From Chloroflexota bacterium (GTDB lineage: Bacteria; Chloroflexota; Limnocylindria; Limnocylindrales; CSP1-4), in assembly GCA_021785115.1 (NCBI GenBank), contig JAJYGO010000447.1, forward strand, positions 1-14,203: DNA of 14,203 nt, read 5' to 3'. The notes below the pieces were generated by a model. That model was not told the DNA's origin, did not search any database, and worked only from the letters and a program-made list of their open reading frames with translations. Positions within the stretch are counted from its first letter, which is position 1. Each line of letters begins with the position of its first letter. The translations under genes were made by a program, and so were the position numbers. Below are positions 6,645 to 13,353 of the stretch, in pieces.

Positions 6645-7738
6645 AGCATCGAGTCGTGTTCGCCGGCCTCGCCGCCCTCGCGATTGTCGTGAGCGCATGC
6701 GGCGGCAGCAGTGGCGGCGGCAAGGTGGCGCTGCTCCTGCCGGAGAAGCAGACCGCCCGTTACGAGGCGGCAGACCGCCCGTTCTTCGAGGCGAAGCTGA
6801 AGGAGCTCTGCCCCGACCAGTTCAAGGAGTACATCTACAACAACGCGGCCGAGGACGCCACGGCCCAGCAGCAGCAGGCCGAGGCGGCGATCACCGCCGG
6901 CGCCAAGGTCCTCGTCCTCGACCCGGTCGACGGCGAGGCGGCCGGCAAGATCGTCACCGACGCCGCGGCAAAGGGCGTGAAGGTCATCAGCTACGACCGC
7001 CTGCTCAAGGGTGGAAGCAAGCCCGACTACTACATCTCGTTCGACAACGAGGCCGTCGGCAGGCTCCAGGGCCAGGCGCTGCTCGACAAGCTGACCGCCG
7101 ACGGCAAGACGATGGCCAAGGTCATCTGGATCAACGGCTCGCCCAAGGACAACAACGCGCTCCTCTTCGCCAAGGGTGCCCACAGCGTCCTCGACGGCAA
7201 GGTCGAGATCCTCAAGGAAGACGCCATGGCCAACTGGAAGCAGGAAGAGGCCCAGCAGATCATGGAAGCCGCCATCGCCGAGTTCGGCAAGGATGGCTTC
7301 GACGCGGTCTACGTCGCCAACGACGGCGGGGCGGCAGGCGTCTACGCGGCCATGGTCGCGAACGGCGTCGATCCCAAGACCAAGCCGATCACCGGCCAGG
7401 ATGCCCAGGTCGACGCGATCCAGCGGATCCTCACCGGCGACCAGTACATGACTGTCTACAAGGCGATCCAGCCGGAGGCCGAGTTGGCCGCCCAGCTCGC
7501 CTGCAAGCTCGTCAAGGGCGAGAAGATCACCGACACGACGGTGGCGGTCAACAACGGGACGATCGACGTCCCGTCGCTCCTCCTGACGCCGGTCGCCGTC
7601 ACCGTCGACGGCGCGGTCGCCGGGACCAAGTCGGTCAAGGACACGGTCGTGGCCGACAGCTTCTACGGCGCCGACACGGTCGCGAAGATCTGCACCCCCG
7701 ACTTCGCGGCGGCCTGCACCAAGGCGGGGATCCAGTAG
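6641..7738 (+). CDS. Sugar ABC transporter substrate-binding lipoprotein (XylF-like)
   Basis: 365 aa periplasmic-binding-protein type 1 fold (Peripla_BP_4). It is the extracytoplasmic receptor of the importer encoded downstream. Residues 1-20 form a lipoprotein signal: basic KHR, hydrophobic VVFAGLAALAIVV, and lipobox VSAC with Cys20 as the lipid anchor, followed by a Gly/Ser linker. Seen further: VLVLDPVDGEAAGKIV, GVKVISYDRLL, YISFDNEAVGRLQG and TGQDAQVDAIQRILTGDQYMTVYKAI, the last being characteristic of D-xylose-binding proteins. The GTG start is supported by a strong ribosome binding site. A perfect hairpin follows the stop. Xylose is the nearest known substrate by motif, but another pentose or a nucleoside-derived sugar is possible. 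No xylose isomerase or xylulokinase gene is nearby. Confidence 0.9.
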   Translation: MKHRVVFAGLAALAIVVSACGGSSGGGKVALLLPEKQTARYEAADRPFFEAKLKELCPDQFKEYIYNNAAEDATAQQQQAEAAITAGAKVLVLDPVDGEAAGKIVTDAAAKGVKVISYDRLLKGGSKPDYYISFDNEAVGRLQGQALLDKLTADGKTMAKVIWINGSPKDNNALLFAKGAHSVLDGKVEILKEDAMANWKQEEAQQIMEAAIAEFGKDGFDAVYVANDGGAAGVYAAMVANGVDPKTKPITGQDAQVDAIQRILTGDQYMTVYKAIQPEAELAAQLACKLVKGEKITDTTVAVNNGTIDVPSLLLTPVAVTVDGAVAGTKSVKDTVVADSFYGADTVAKICTPDFAAACTKAGIQ

Positions 7739-7766
7739 GCAACTCGCCTGTCTGATCGCGTAGCAG

Positions 7767-7798
7767 CGACGGCGGGGAGCGGCAGCTCCCCGCCGTCG
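7767..7798 (+). terminator. Intercistronic hairpin after the binding-protein gene
   Basis: CGACGGCGGGGAGC (7767-7780) and GCTCCCCGCCGTCG (7785-7798) pair as a perfect 14-bp stem with a GGCA loop, between the binding protein and ATPase genes. There is no T-run after it. In binding-protein operons such stems often stabilise the upstream mRNA or partly stop transcription, giving more binding protein than membrane components; that role is inferred. Confidence 0.7.
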
Positions 7799-7817
7799 GC
7801 GTATTCGGGAGGAGAGG

Positions 7818-8723
7818 ATGGCCGTCTCAACCCGCGTCCCCCTGCTGGAGCTGAGTGGGGTCAGCAAACGGTTCGGCGCCGTCCAGGCCCTGACGGAGGT
7901 CCGCTTCGACGTCTTCGCCGGCGAGGTCGTCGCGCTCGTCGGCGACAACGGGGCCGGGAAGTCGACCCTCATCAAGGTCATCTCGGGCATCCATCCGGCG
8001 GACGCCGGGCAGTTCCGGTTCGAGGGCCGGGACGTCGCCATCCATGGGCCCCAGGACTCCGCCTCTCTCGGGATCGCCACGGTCTACCAGGATCTCGCCC
8101 TCTGCGACAACCTCGACGTGGTCGCCAACCTCTACCTCGGGCGCGAGGTGGGCGGCCGCGGACCGCTGGGTCGCATGAACGAGACTTCGATGGAGCAACG
8201 GTCGATCGACGTCCTGCGCCGTCTCTCGGTGAAGATCCCGAGCGTCCGCACGCCGGTCGAGTCCCTGTCCGGCGGGCAGCGCCAGTCCGTCGCGGTCGCC
8301 CGGTCGGTCCTCTGGAAGAACAAGGTCGTGCTCCTCGACGAGCCCACGGCCGCCCTCGGCGTCGCCCAGACCCACGAGGTCCTCGAGCTCGTGAAGCGGC
8401 TCCGCGACGAGGGCCACGGGGTCGTGCTCATCAGCCACAACCTCGTCGACGTCTTCGAGGTCGCCGACCGGATCACCGTGCTCCGGCTCGGGCGCTACGT
8501 CGGGACGTACAGCGCGGCGACCGTCGGCCGCGAACAGCTGGTCGCTCTCATGACCGGCGCCGTGCCCGGGGAGGCCGCCAACGGAGAGATGCCGGCTGGC
8601 GCGCTTCCGCCGGCTCCGCCGGCGTCGCCGGACGACCTGCCCGGCGACGCCCAGGAGCCGCCGGCCTGGCGCGCGGACTCGACCGGGCCCAGCGCCGGGA
8701 TCCCCGGGGAGGTGGGGCGATGA
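7818..8723 (+). CDS. Sugar ABC transporter ATP-binding protein (single ABC domain)
   Basis: 301 aa ATPase that powers the importer from the cytoplasmic face. Seen: Walker A GDNGAGKST at 42-50, Q-loop YQDLAL with Gln91, signature LSGGQ at 150-154, Walker B VVLLDEPT with Asp174 and Glu175, and the H-loop His207 in LISHN. XylG and RbsA have two ABC domains in about 500 aa; this one has only one, as in the FrcA-type members of the same transporter class, so two copies would form the dimer. Residues from about 250 to the end are a Pro/Ala/Gly-rich tail without recognisable fold. ATG start with GGGAGGAGAGG upstream. Its stop overlaps the permease start as ATGA. Confidence 0.93.
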   Translation: MAVSTRVPLLELSGVSKRFGAVQALTEVRFDVFAGEVVALVGDNGAGKSTLIKVISGIHPADAGQFRFEGRDVAIHGPQDSASLGIATVYQDLALCDNLDVVANLYLGREVGGRGPLGRMNETSMEQRSIDVLRRLSVKIPSVRTPVESLSGGQRQSVAVARSVLWKNKVVLLDEPTAALGVAQTHEVLELVKRLRDEGHGVVLISHNLVDVFEVADRITVLRLGRYVGTYSAATVGREQLVALMTGAVPGEAANGEMPAGALPPAPPASPDDLPGDAQEPPAWRADSTGPSAGIPGEVGR

Positions 8724-9934
8724 GCACCCTGGCCAACGACCCTCGCCTCATCGCCGGCGAAGCGAGCTTCCGCGGGATCGTCGCGACCTACCGTCGCCGG
8801 ATCAGCTCCGGCGACGTGGGGCAGCTGCCGGTCATCATCGGCCTGGTCGTCATCTGGAGCGTCTTCGGCATCGCGTCCGGGGGCACATTCTTCACCCCTG
8901 TCAACCTCGTGAATCTCTCGCTGCAGATGGCGGCCGTGGGGACGATCGCCGTCGGCGTCGTCTTCGTCCTGCTCCTCGGTGAGATCGACCTGACGGTCGG
9001 GGTCATGTCCGGCCTGGCCGCCGGGATCATGGCCGTCCTCAACGTCCAGGCGGGGCTCCCCGGCCCTCTGGCGGTGCTCGGCGGCCTCGTCGCCGGGCTT
9101 CTCGTCGGCGCGTTCCACGGCATGTGGATCACCCGCTTCCGCATCCCGTCGTTCGTCGTCACCCTGGCCGGCCTCATCGCCTGGCAGGGCGTCCTGCTCT
9201 TCGTCCTGGGCTCCCGCGGCACCATCAACCTGCGGGACCCCTTCATCACGGGCCTCGCCGGGACCTTCTTCACGGGCATCTGGGCATGGGTGATCGGCGC
9301 GGGGTTCGTCGTCTACGTGGGCGGGACGGCCTACATGCAGCGCCGCAACCGCGTCGCTGCCGGCCTGTCGGGTGGTCCCACGCTCCTCGTGTGGGCCCGA
9401 ACCGCCATCAGCGCCGCCGTCGTGGCCTTGGCCATCGTGGTCCTGAGCCAGGACCGGGGCCTGCCGCTCTCGCTCGTCCTGCTGGTCGGCCTCGTCGTGG
9501 TCATGGACTTCGTGGCCCGGCGCACGCGCTTCGGCCGGATGGTCTTCGCCGTCGGCGGGAACGCCGAGGCGGCTCGCCGGGCGGGCATCCCGGTCGATCG
9601 CGTCCGGGTCGCCGTGTTCATCATGGCCTCGACCTTCGCCGCGTGGGGTGGCATCCTCGCCGCCTCCCGCCTCCTCGCGGTGACGCAGTCCTCGGGCTCC
9701 GGCGACGTGCTCCTCAACGCGATCGCGTCGGCGGTCATCGGCGGCACGAGCCTCTTCGGTGGTCGCGGCACCGCGTGGGCCGCCCTCCTCGGCATCCTCG
9801 TGATCCAGTCGATCTCGAACGGGATGGACCTGCTCAGCTTCGAACCCGCGATCAAGCTCACCATCACCGGCGCCGTCCTCCTCACCGCCGTGACGATCGA
9901 CGCCCTGGCCAGGAGGGGACGCGAACAGCACTGA
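8720..9934 (+). CDS. Sugar ABC transporter permease (XylH-like, BPD_transp_2 family)
   Basis: 404 aa membrane protein that forms the channel of the importer. Many hydrophobic segments are seen, among them VIIGLVVIWSVFGIA, VGTIAVGVVFVLLLG, LAVLGGLVAGLLVGA and LLVGLVVVMDFVA. Family motifs: GEIDLTVGVMSGLAAG, FHGMWITRFRIPSFVVTLAG, RRTRFGRMVFAVGGNAEAARRAGIPVDRV and AIASAVIGGTSLFGGRGT, the cytoplasmic coupling region and conserved C-terminal loop of this family. The length and the long middle loop (about 195-220) fit XylH better than the shorter RbsC. ATG start overlaps the ATPase stop by 4 bases with GGGGAGGTGGGG before it, so the two are translationally coupled. Confidence 0.93.
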   Translation: MSTLANDPRLIAGEASFRGIVATYRRRISSGDVGQLPVIIGLVVIWSVFGIASGGTFFTPVNLVNLSLQMAAVGTIAVGVVFVLLLGEIDLTVGVMSGLAAGIMAVLNVQAGLPGPLAVLGGLVAGLLVGAFHGMWITRFRIPSFVVTLAGLIAWQGVLLFVLGSRGTINLRDPFITGLAGTFFTGIWAWVIGAGFVVYVGGTAYMQRRNRVAAGLSGGPTLLVWARTAISAAVVALAIVVLSQDRGLPLSLVLLVGLVVVMDFVARRTRFGRMVFAVGGNAEAARRAGIPVDRVRVAVFIMASTFAAWGGILAASRLLAVTQSSGSGDVLLNAIASAVIGGTSLFGGRGTAWAALLGILVIQSISNGMDLLSFEPAIKLTITGAVLLTAVTIDALARRGREQH

Positions 9935-9944
9935 ACCCCGGCCG

Positions 9945-9980
9945 TCGTCCCGCCCGACCGCACGCCTGGCAGGGGGACGA
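9945..9980. terminator. Possible weak hairpin between convergent genes
   Basis: TCGTCCC (9945-9951) and GGGACGA (9974-9980) form a 7-bp stem with a 22-nt loop in the 49-bp gap between the permease and the convergent DJ-1/PfpI gene. The loop is long and there is no T-tract. Confidence 0.3.
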
Positions 9981-9983
9981 GCC

Positions 9984-10517
9984 CTACCGGCTTGCCTGGT
10001 GCTCCGCCAGCGCGGCCACCAGCGCAGCGCAGAAGGCGGGGATGTCCTCCACGACGCGGCCCCACACGAGGTTCCCGTCCTGGAGCGCCGGCTCGTCGAC
10101 CCAGGTCGCCCCGGCGTTCACGAGATCATCCCGGATTCCGAGCGAGCCCGTGGCCCGGCTCCCATCGACGATCCGCGCGGAGATCGCCACGAGGCCGCCG
10201 TGGCAGATGATCCCGATCGGCTTCCGCGCTCCGTGCATCGCCGCGACGAAGTCCGTCACCGCCCGGTGGCGGCGGAGCTTGTCCGGCATCCAGCCGCCGG
10301 GGATCACGAGCGCGTCGTACTGGTCGGGGTCCAGGCCGCCGACCTCGACCTCCACCGGCACGGCGAGGCCGTTCTTCCCGTGGACCGTCCCCGGCGCGAG
10401 GCCGGCCGAGGTCACCCGGGCCCCCGCCTCGCGCAGCCGCATCACGGTGACCCAGTACTCCAGGTCCTCCACGCCGTCGCCGGCGAGGACGACCACGTGC
10501 ATCCCGTCGAGCTCCAT
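9984..10517 (-). CDS. DJ-1/PfpI family protein (class I glutamine-amidotransferase-like)
   Basis: 177 aa, usual length for the PfpI/DJ-1 superfamily, whose members are described as cysteine peptidases, glyoxalases or deglycases. Seen: N-terminal VVVLAGDGVEDLEYW with the conserved acidic residue near 17-20, DALVIPGGWMPDKLR at about 68-82, and the nucleophile elbow IGIICHGG with Cys105 and His106, followed by the usual ATGSLGIRDDLVNAGATWVDEP region. Start chosen as the ATG at 10517-10515, which has GGAGG 5 nt upstream; ATG at 10529 or 10502 are alternatives. It is transcribed divergently from the PPOX-class gene and converges on the transporter operon. Its exact reaction cannot be read from sequence. 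Confidence 0.88.
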   Translation of the reverse strand: MELDGMHVVVLAGDGVEDLEYWVTVMRLREAGARVTSAGLAPGTVHGKNGLAVPVEVEVGGLDPDQYDALVIPGGWMPDKLRRHRAVTDFVAAMHGARKPIGIICHGGLVAISARIVDGSRATGSLGIRDDLVNAGATWVDEPALQDGNLVWGRVVEDIPAFCAALVAALAEHQASR

Positions 10518-10562
10518 CGGGGCCTCCATCCGCCCCGGCGGTCGGGCCGGGGTCGCCGCCCG

Positions 10563-10568
10563 AGGATA
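10563..10568 (-). promoter_or_regulatory. Possible -10 element of the DJ-1/PfpI gene
   Basis: TATCCT on the minus strand, about 45 nt upstream of the chosen start and 30 bp from the divergent -10 element at 10598. No -35 box recognised. Confidence 0.3.
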
Positions 10569-10597
10569 CGCCGCTCCCGCCCCGGCGGCGCGTGCCG

Positions 10598-10603
10598 TAC
10601 GAT
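10598..10603 (+). promoter_or_regulatory. -10 element for leaderless PPOX-class gene
   Basis: TACGAT is exactly 6 nt before the ATG at 10610. The stretch TACGATCGCG is repeated identically before cofC. It argues that the true start is 10610 and not the in-frame GTG at 10592, which would lie upstream of this element. Confidence 0.6.
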
Positions 10604-10609
10604 CGCGGC

Positions 10610-11047
10610 ATGCCGCACGACGCTCGTCTCTCCGCCGACGTCCGCGCCTTCCTGGCCGGGCCCGGCCGCTTTGCCACGCTGGCCACGATCGACCCCGACG
10701 GGGCACCCCGGCAGGCCGTGGTCTGGTACCGCCTCGATCCCGACGGGCGGATCACCGTGAACAGCGCGGACGGCAGGCGCTGGCCAGCGAACCTGCGCCG
10801 CGACCCGCGCTGCTCGCTTGCGGTCCCCGACGGGGCTGATGGCTACGCCTTCGTCGCCCTGACCGGCCGCGTGGCCGAGGTCGTCGACGACCAGGCGGTC
10901 GCGCAGGCCGACATCGCCGCGCTCGCCCGTCACTACCACGCGGACGACCTGGCCAAGGCCGAACGGGTCATCGGCCGCTTCCGCACGCAGCATCGCGTCT
11001 CATTCCGGGTCGAGATCGTCGCCGTCCACGACCACCTCGAGGACTGA
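10610..11047 (+). CDS. PPOX-class (split beta-barrel) probable F420-dependent oxidoreductase
   Basis: 145 aa, typical length for the pyridoxamine-phosphate-oxidase-like FMN/F420-binding split-barrel family. Seen: FLAGPGRFATLATIDPDGAPRQAVVWYRLD, the first strands that bind the cofactor phosphate; GRITVNSADGRRWPANLRRDPRCSLAV, the conserved middle with the Arg/Lys cluster; and YAFVALTGRVAEVVDD. This pattern matches the group called PPOX-class F420-dependent enzymes. ATG at 10610 chosen because a TACGAT promoter element lies 6 nt before it and there is no Shine-Dalgarno. It is followed after 5 bp by the Ddn-family gene, so it opens the F420 island. Heme or FMN binding is possible in relatives. 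Confidence 0.85.
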   Translation: MPHDARLSADVRAFLAGPGRFATLATIDPDGAPRQAVVWYRLDPDGRITVNSADGRRWPANLRRDPRCSLAVPDGADGYAFVALTGRVAEVVDDQAVAQADIAALARHYHADDLAKAERVIGRFRTQHRVSFRVEIVAVHDHLED

Positions 11048-11052
11048 CTGCC

Positions 11053-11421
11053 GTGAACCGCGTCGCCCGCGCCGGCAACGCCCTCGGCGGGCGGCTCATG
11101 GCCCTGACCGGCTGGGTCGGCGAGCTTGGGACGATCGGGGCGCGGACCGGGCAGCGCCGCCGCGCCCCGATTGGGTACGTTGCGCGCCCCGACGGGTCGC
11201 TGCTCGTCGGCTCGGAGCGCGGCAACCGCGGCTGGGCGGCGAACCTGCGGGCGAACCCCGCGGCCACGTTCACCGTGAAGGGCGTCGAGCGACGCTACCG
11301 GGCCCGCCTCGTCGGCCTCGACGAGCGCACGGCGGCGATCGCCGCGCTGCGCGCCAGGTTCGGACGCTGGGCCGCCCGCACCAACTGGGGCGACCTCTTC
11401 GTGCTCGAGCCGGAGGCGTAG
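11053..11421 (+). CDS. Deazaflavin (F420)-dependent nitroreductase family protein (Ddn-like)
   Basis: 122 aa, short member of the deazaflavin-dependent nitroreductase/quinone reductase family, a second split-barrel group that uses F420H2. Seen: GTIGARTGQRRRAPIGYVARPDGSLLVGSERGNRGWAANLRANPAATFTV, in which the TGxxR element, the SxxGxxxxPxWxxNLxANP-like segment and the Ala-Thr strand are hallmarks. It ends with NWGDLFVLEPEA. GTG start, 5 bp after the preceding stop and 2 bp before the next start, so it is surely co-transcribed. The physiological substrate (quinone, enone or other) is not known. Confidence 0.87.
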   Translation: MNRVARAGNALGGRLMALTGWVGELGTIGARTGQRRRAPIGYVARPDGSLLVGSERGNRGWAANLRANPAATFTVKGVERRYRARLVGLDERTAAIAALRARFGRWAARTNWGDLFVLEPEA

Positions 11422-11423
11422 GC

Positions 11424-12359
11424 GTGCCGGACGTCCGCTTCGGCGCCCAGCTCTGGAGCCAGGCGAGCCCGTGGGACGGGTTCCTCGCGGCCGCGGTCGC
11501 GGCGGAGGACGCCGCCTGGGACGCGGTCTGGACGTGGGATCACCTCCACGCGATCTTCGGGCCGTGGGAGCAGCCGATCTTCGAGGGCTGGCTGGCGATG
11601 ACGGCGGTGGCCGCGCGGACGTCGCGGGTCCGGGTCGGGCTCATGGTCGGCGCGAACACGCTCCGGAACCCCGGCCACACGGCGAAGCTCGCGGCGACGC
11701 TCGACCACGTGAGCGGCGGGCGGGCCGTGCTCGGCATCGGCGGGGCCTGGTTCGCCCGCGAGCACGAGGCGTTCGGGATCGACTTCGGGGCGAGCGTCGG
11801 CGAGCGGCTCGACCGCCTCGACGAGGCGGTCGAGCTCATGCGCCGCCTCCTCGACGGCGAGCGGTTCGACCACGCCGGCCGTTTCTATCGCTTCACCGAC
11901 GCGCTCATCGCGCCGCCGCCGGTCCAGGCGCACCTCCCGATCCTCGTCGGGGGGAGCGGGCCGCGGAAGACGCTGCGGACGGTCGCCCGCCTCGCCGACG
12001 CCTGGAACACGAACGGGACACCCGACGAGGTCGCGGCGCGCGACGCGATCCTCCGCGACCACTGCGCGGCCGTCGGGCGCGACCCGGCCGCGATCGAGCG
12101 GACGGTGAGCTTCCCCGTGGTCATCCGTGACGACCCGGCGGCGGCGGAGCGGGCGTTCGGGGCCATCTGCGCCCGCAACGGGACGCCCGACGCGGGGAAG
12201 GTGCCGACGCTCCTCGGCCCGCCGGAGCTCATCGCCGCGGCGATCCGCCCGTACGCCGACCTCGGCTTCCGGACGGTGATCGTCCGTCTTCCCGCCCCGT
12301 ACGACGCGGAGACGATCGCCCGGATCGGCGAGGTCCGGGCCGCGCTCGCGGACCGGTAG
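11424..12359 (+). CDS. LLM-class F420-dependent oxidoreductase
   Basis: 311 aa luciferase-like TIM-barrel enzyme. Seen: VRFGAQLWSQ first strand, WDAVWTWDHLHAIFG, VRVGLMVGANTLRNPGHTAKLAATLDHVSGGRAVLGIGGAWF, HEAFGIDFG, then HLPILVGGSGPRKTLRTVARLADAWN; this series is the standard LLM-class F420 pattern (strand with Asp-His, non-prolyl cis-peptide region, and phosphate-binding GGSG). GTG start 2 bp after the Ddn-like stop. It is followed 7 bp later by cofD. Paralogous in fold to the LLM gene at 5223-6092, but the two differ in detail, and this one shows stronger CTC preference. Substrate unknown. Confidence 0.93.
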   Translation: MPDVRFGAQLWSQASPWDGFLAAAVAAEDAAWDAVWTWDHLHAIFGPWEQPIFEGWLAMTAVAARTSRVRVGLMVGANTLRNPGHTAKLAATLDHVSGGRAVLGIGGAWFAREHEAFGIDFGASVGERLDRLDEAVELMRRLLDGERFDHAGRFYRFTDALIAPPPVQAHLPILVGGSGPRKTLRTVARLADAWNTNGTPDEVAARDAILRDHCAAVGRDPAAIERTVSFPVVIRDDPAAAERAFGAICARNGTPDAGKVPTLLGPPELIAAAIRPYADLGFRTVIVRLPAPYDAETIARIGEVRAALADR

Positions 12360-12366
12360 CGACGGG

Positions 12367-13317
12367 ATGCCGCGCGTCGTCGCGCTCGCGGGCGGGGTCG
12401 GCGGCTCGAAGCTCGCCCATGGCCTCGCCGCCGTCCTGGCGCCCGCCGCGCTCACCGTCGTCGTCAACACCGCCGACGACGCGGAGTTCCACGGCCTCCT
12501 CGTCTGCCCCGACCACGACACCGTCTGCTACACCCTCGCCGGGCTCGCCGACCGGGAGCAGGGCTGGGGCCTCGCCGGCGAGACGTGGTCGGCCGCCGCC
12601 ATGCTCGCCCGTCTCGGCGAGCCGTCCTGGTTCCGCCTCGGCGACCGCGACCTCGCCGTCCATGTCCACCGGACGCGCCTCCTCCGCGAGGGCGCCCGCC
12701 CGACGGAGGTCGCGCTCGGGATCCAGCGGGCGCTGGGGGTCGCGACCCCGATCCTGCCGATGGCCGACGAGCCCGTCCGGACGCGCGTCCGGACGCCCGC
12801 CGGCTGGCTCGACTTCCAGGACTACTTCGTGCGCCTCCAGCAGGCCCCCGACGTCCTCGAGGTCGCCTTCGCCGGCGTCGAGGCGGCCCGGCCCACGCCC
12901 GAGGTCGCGGCGGCGTTCGCGGCGGCCGAGGCGATCGTCGTCTGCCCCTCGAACCCGTTCGTGTCGATCGGGCCGATCCTCGCCGTCCCGGGGATCCGCG
13001 ACCTCGTCGCGGCCGCCCGGGCGCGGGGCGTGCGCGTCGCCGCGGTCTCGCCGCTCGTCGGCGGCCGCGCGCTCAAGGGGCCGGCGGACCGGATGGCCGT
13101 CTCTCTAGGAGAGGAGGCGAGCGCGATCGGGATCGCCCGCCACTACGCGGGGCTCATCGACGCCCTCCTCGTCGACGACGCCGACGCCGCCCTCGCCCCC
13201 GCGATCGCGGCGCTGGGGATCGAGCCGGTCGTGGGCCCGATCGTCATGGGCGACGACGCGTCCCGGGCGGCGCTGGCCGCCGCAGCGGTCGCGGCGGCCT
13301 CGGCCGCGGCGTCCTGA
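12367..13317 (+). CDS. cofD: 2-phospho-L-lactate (or phosphoenolpyruvate) transferase CofD
   Basis: Transfers the activated phospho-acid unit from its guanylyl form (the CofC product) to the riboflavin-derived deazaflavin FO, making F420-0 or its dehydro form. 316 aa, family length. Seen: N-terminal GGVGGSKLAHGL at 9-20, VVVNTADDAEFHGLLVCPDHDTVCYTLAGL at about 31-60 with the acidic residues that bind metal, LGDRDLAVHVHRTRLLREG, CPSNPFVSIGPILAVPGIRDLV and SPLVGGRALKGPADRM, all characteristic of CofD/FbiA. The Ala-rich C-terminus (AAAAVAAASAAAS) is an extension without visible structure. ATG start 7 bp after the LLM stop without a good ribosome binding site. Confidence 0.96.
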   Translation: MPRVVALAGGVGGSKLAHGLAAVLAPAALTVVVNTADDAEFHGLLVCPDHDTVCYTLAGLADREQGWGLAGETWSAAAMLARLGEPSWFRLGDRDLAVHVHRTRLLREGARPTEVALGIQRALGVATPILPMADEPVRTRVRTPAGWLDFQDYFVRLQQAPDVLEVAFAGVEAARPTPEVAAAFAAAEAIVVCPSNPFVSIGPILAVPGIRDLVAAARARGVRVAAVSPLVGGRALKGPADRMAVSLGEEASAIGIARHYAGLIDALLVDDADAALAPAIAALGIEPVVGPIVMGDDASRAALAAAAVAAASAAAS

Positions 13318-13341
13318 GCGTCGCGCTCCCGGCGGCTCGTC

Positions 13342-13347
13342 TACGAT
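13342..13347 (+). promoter_or_regulatory. -10 element for leaderless cofC transcript
   Basis: TACGAT exactly 6 nt before the GTG at 13354, in the 36-bp gap after cofD. Together with the next bases it forms TACGATCGCG, identical to the site before the PPOX-class gene. No Shine-Dalgarno precedes cofC. Confidence 0.55.
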
Positions 13348-13353
13348 CGCGTC

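Noticed and set aside
8495..9931. 478-codon minus-strand open frame opposite the permease
   Set aside because: Highly acidic, Asp/Glu/Arg/Gly-rich product without domains, antisense to an unmistakable XylH-like permease.
10592..10609. Earlier GTG start for the PPOX-class gene
   Set aside because: It lies upstream of the TACGAT element placed 6 nt before the ATG at 10610; the family N-terminus fits the later start.
13101..13120. Strong Shine-Dalgarno-like AGGAGAGGAGG and CTCTC/GAGAG arms inside cofD
   Set aside because: No ATG, GTG or TTG follows at a useful distance, and it codes for a normal part of cofD (SLGEEAS).
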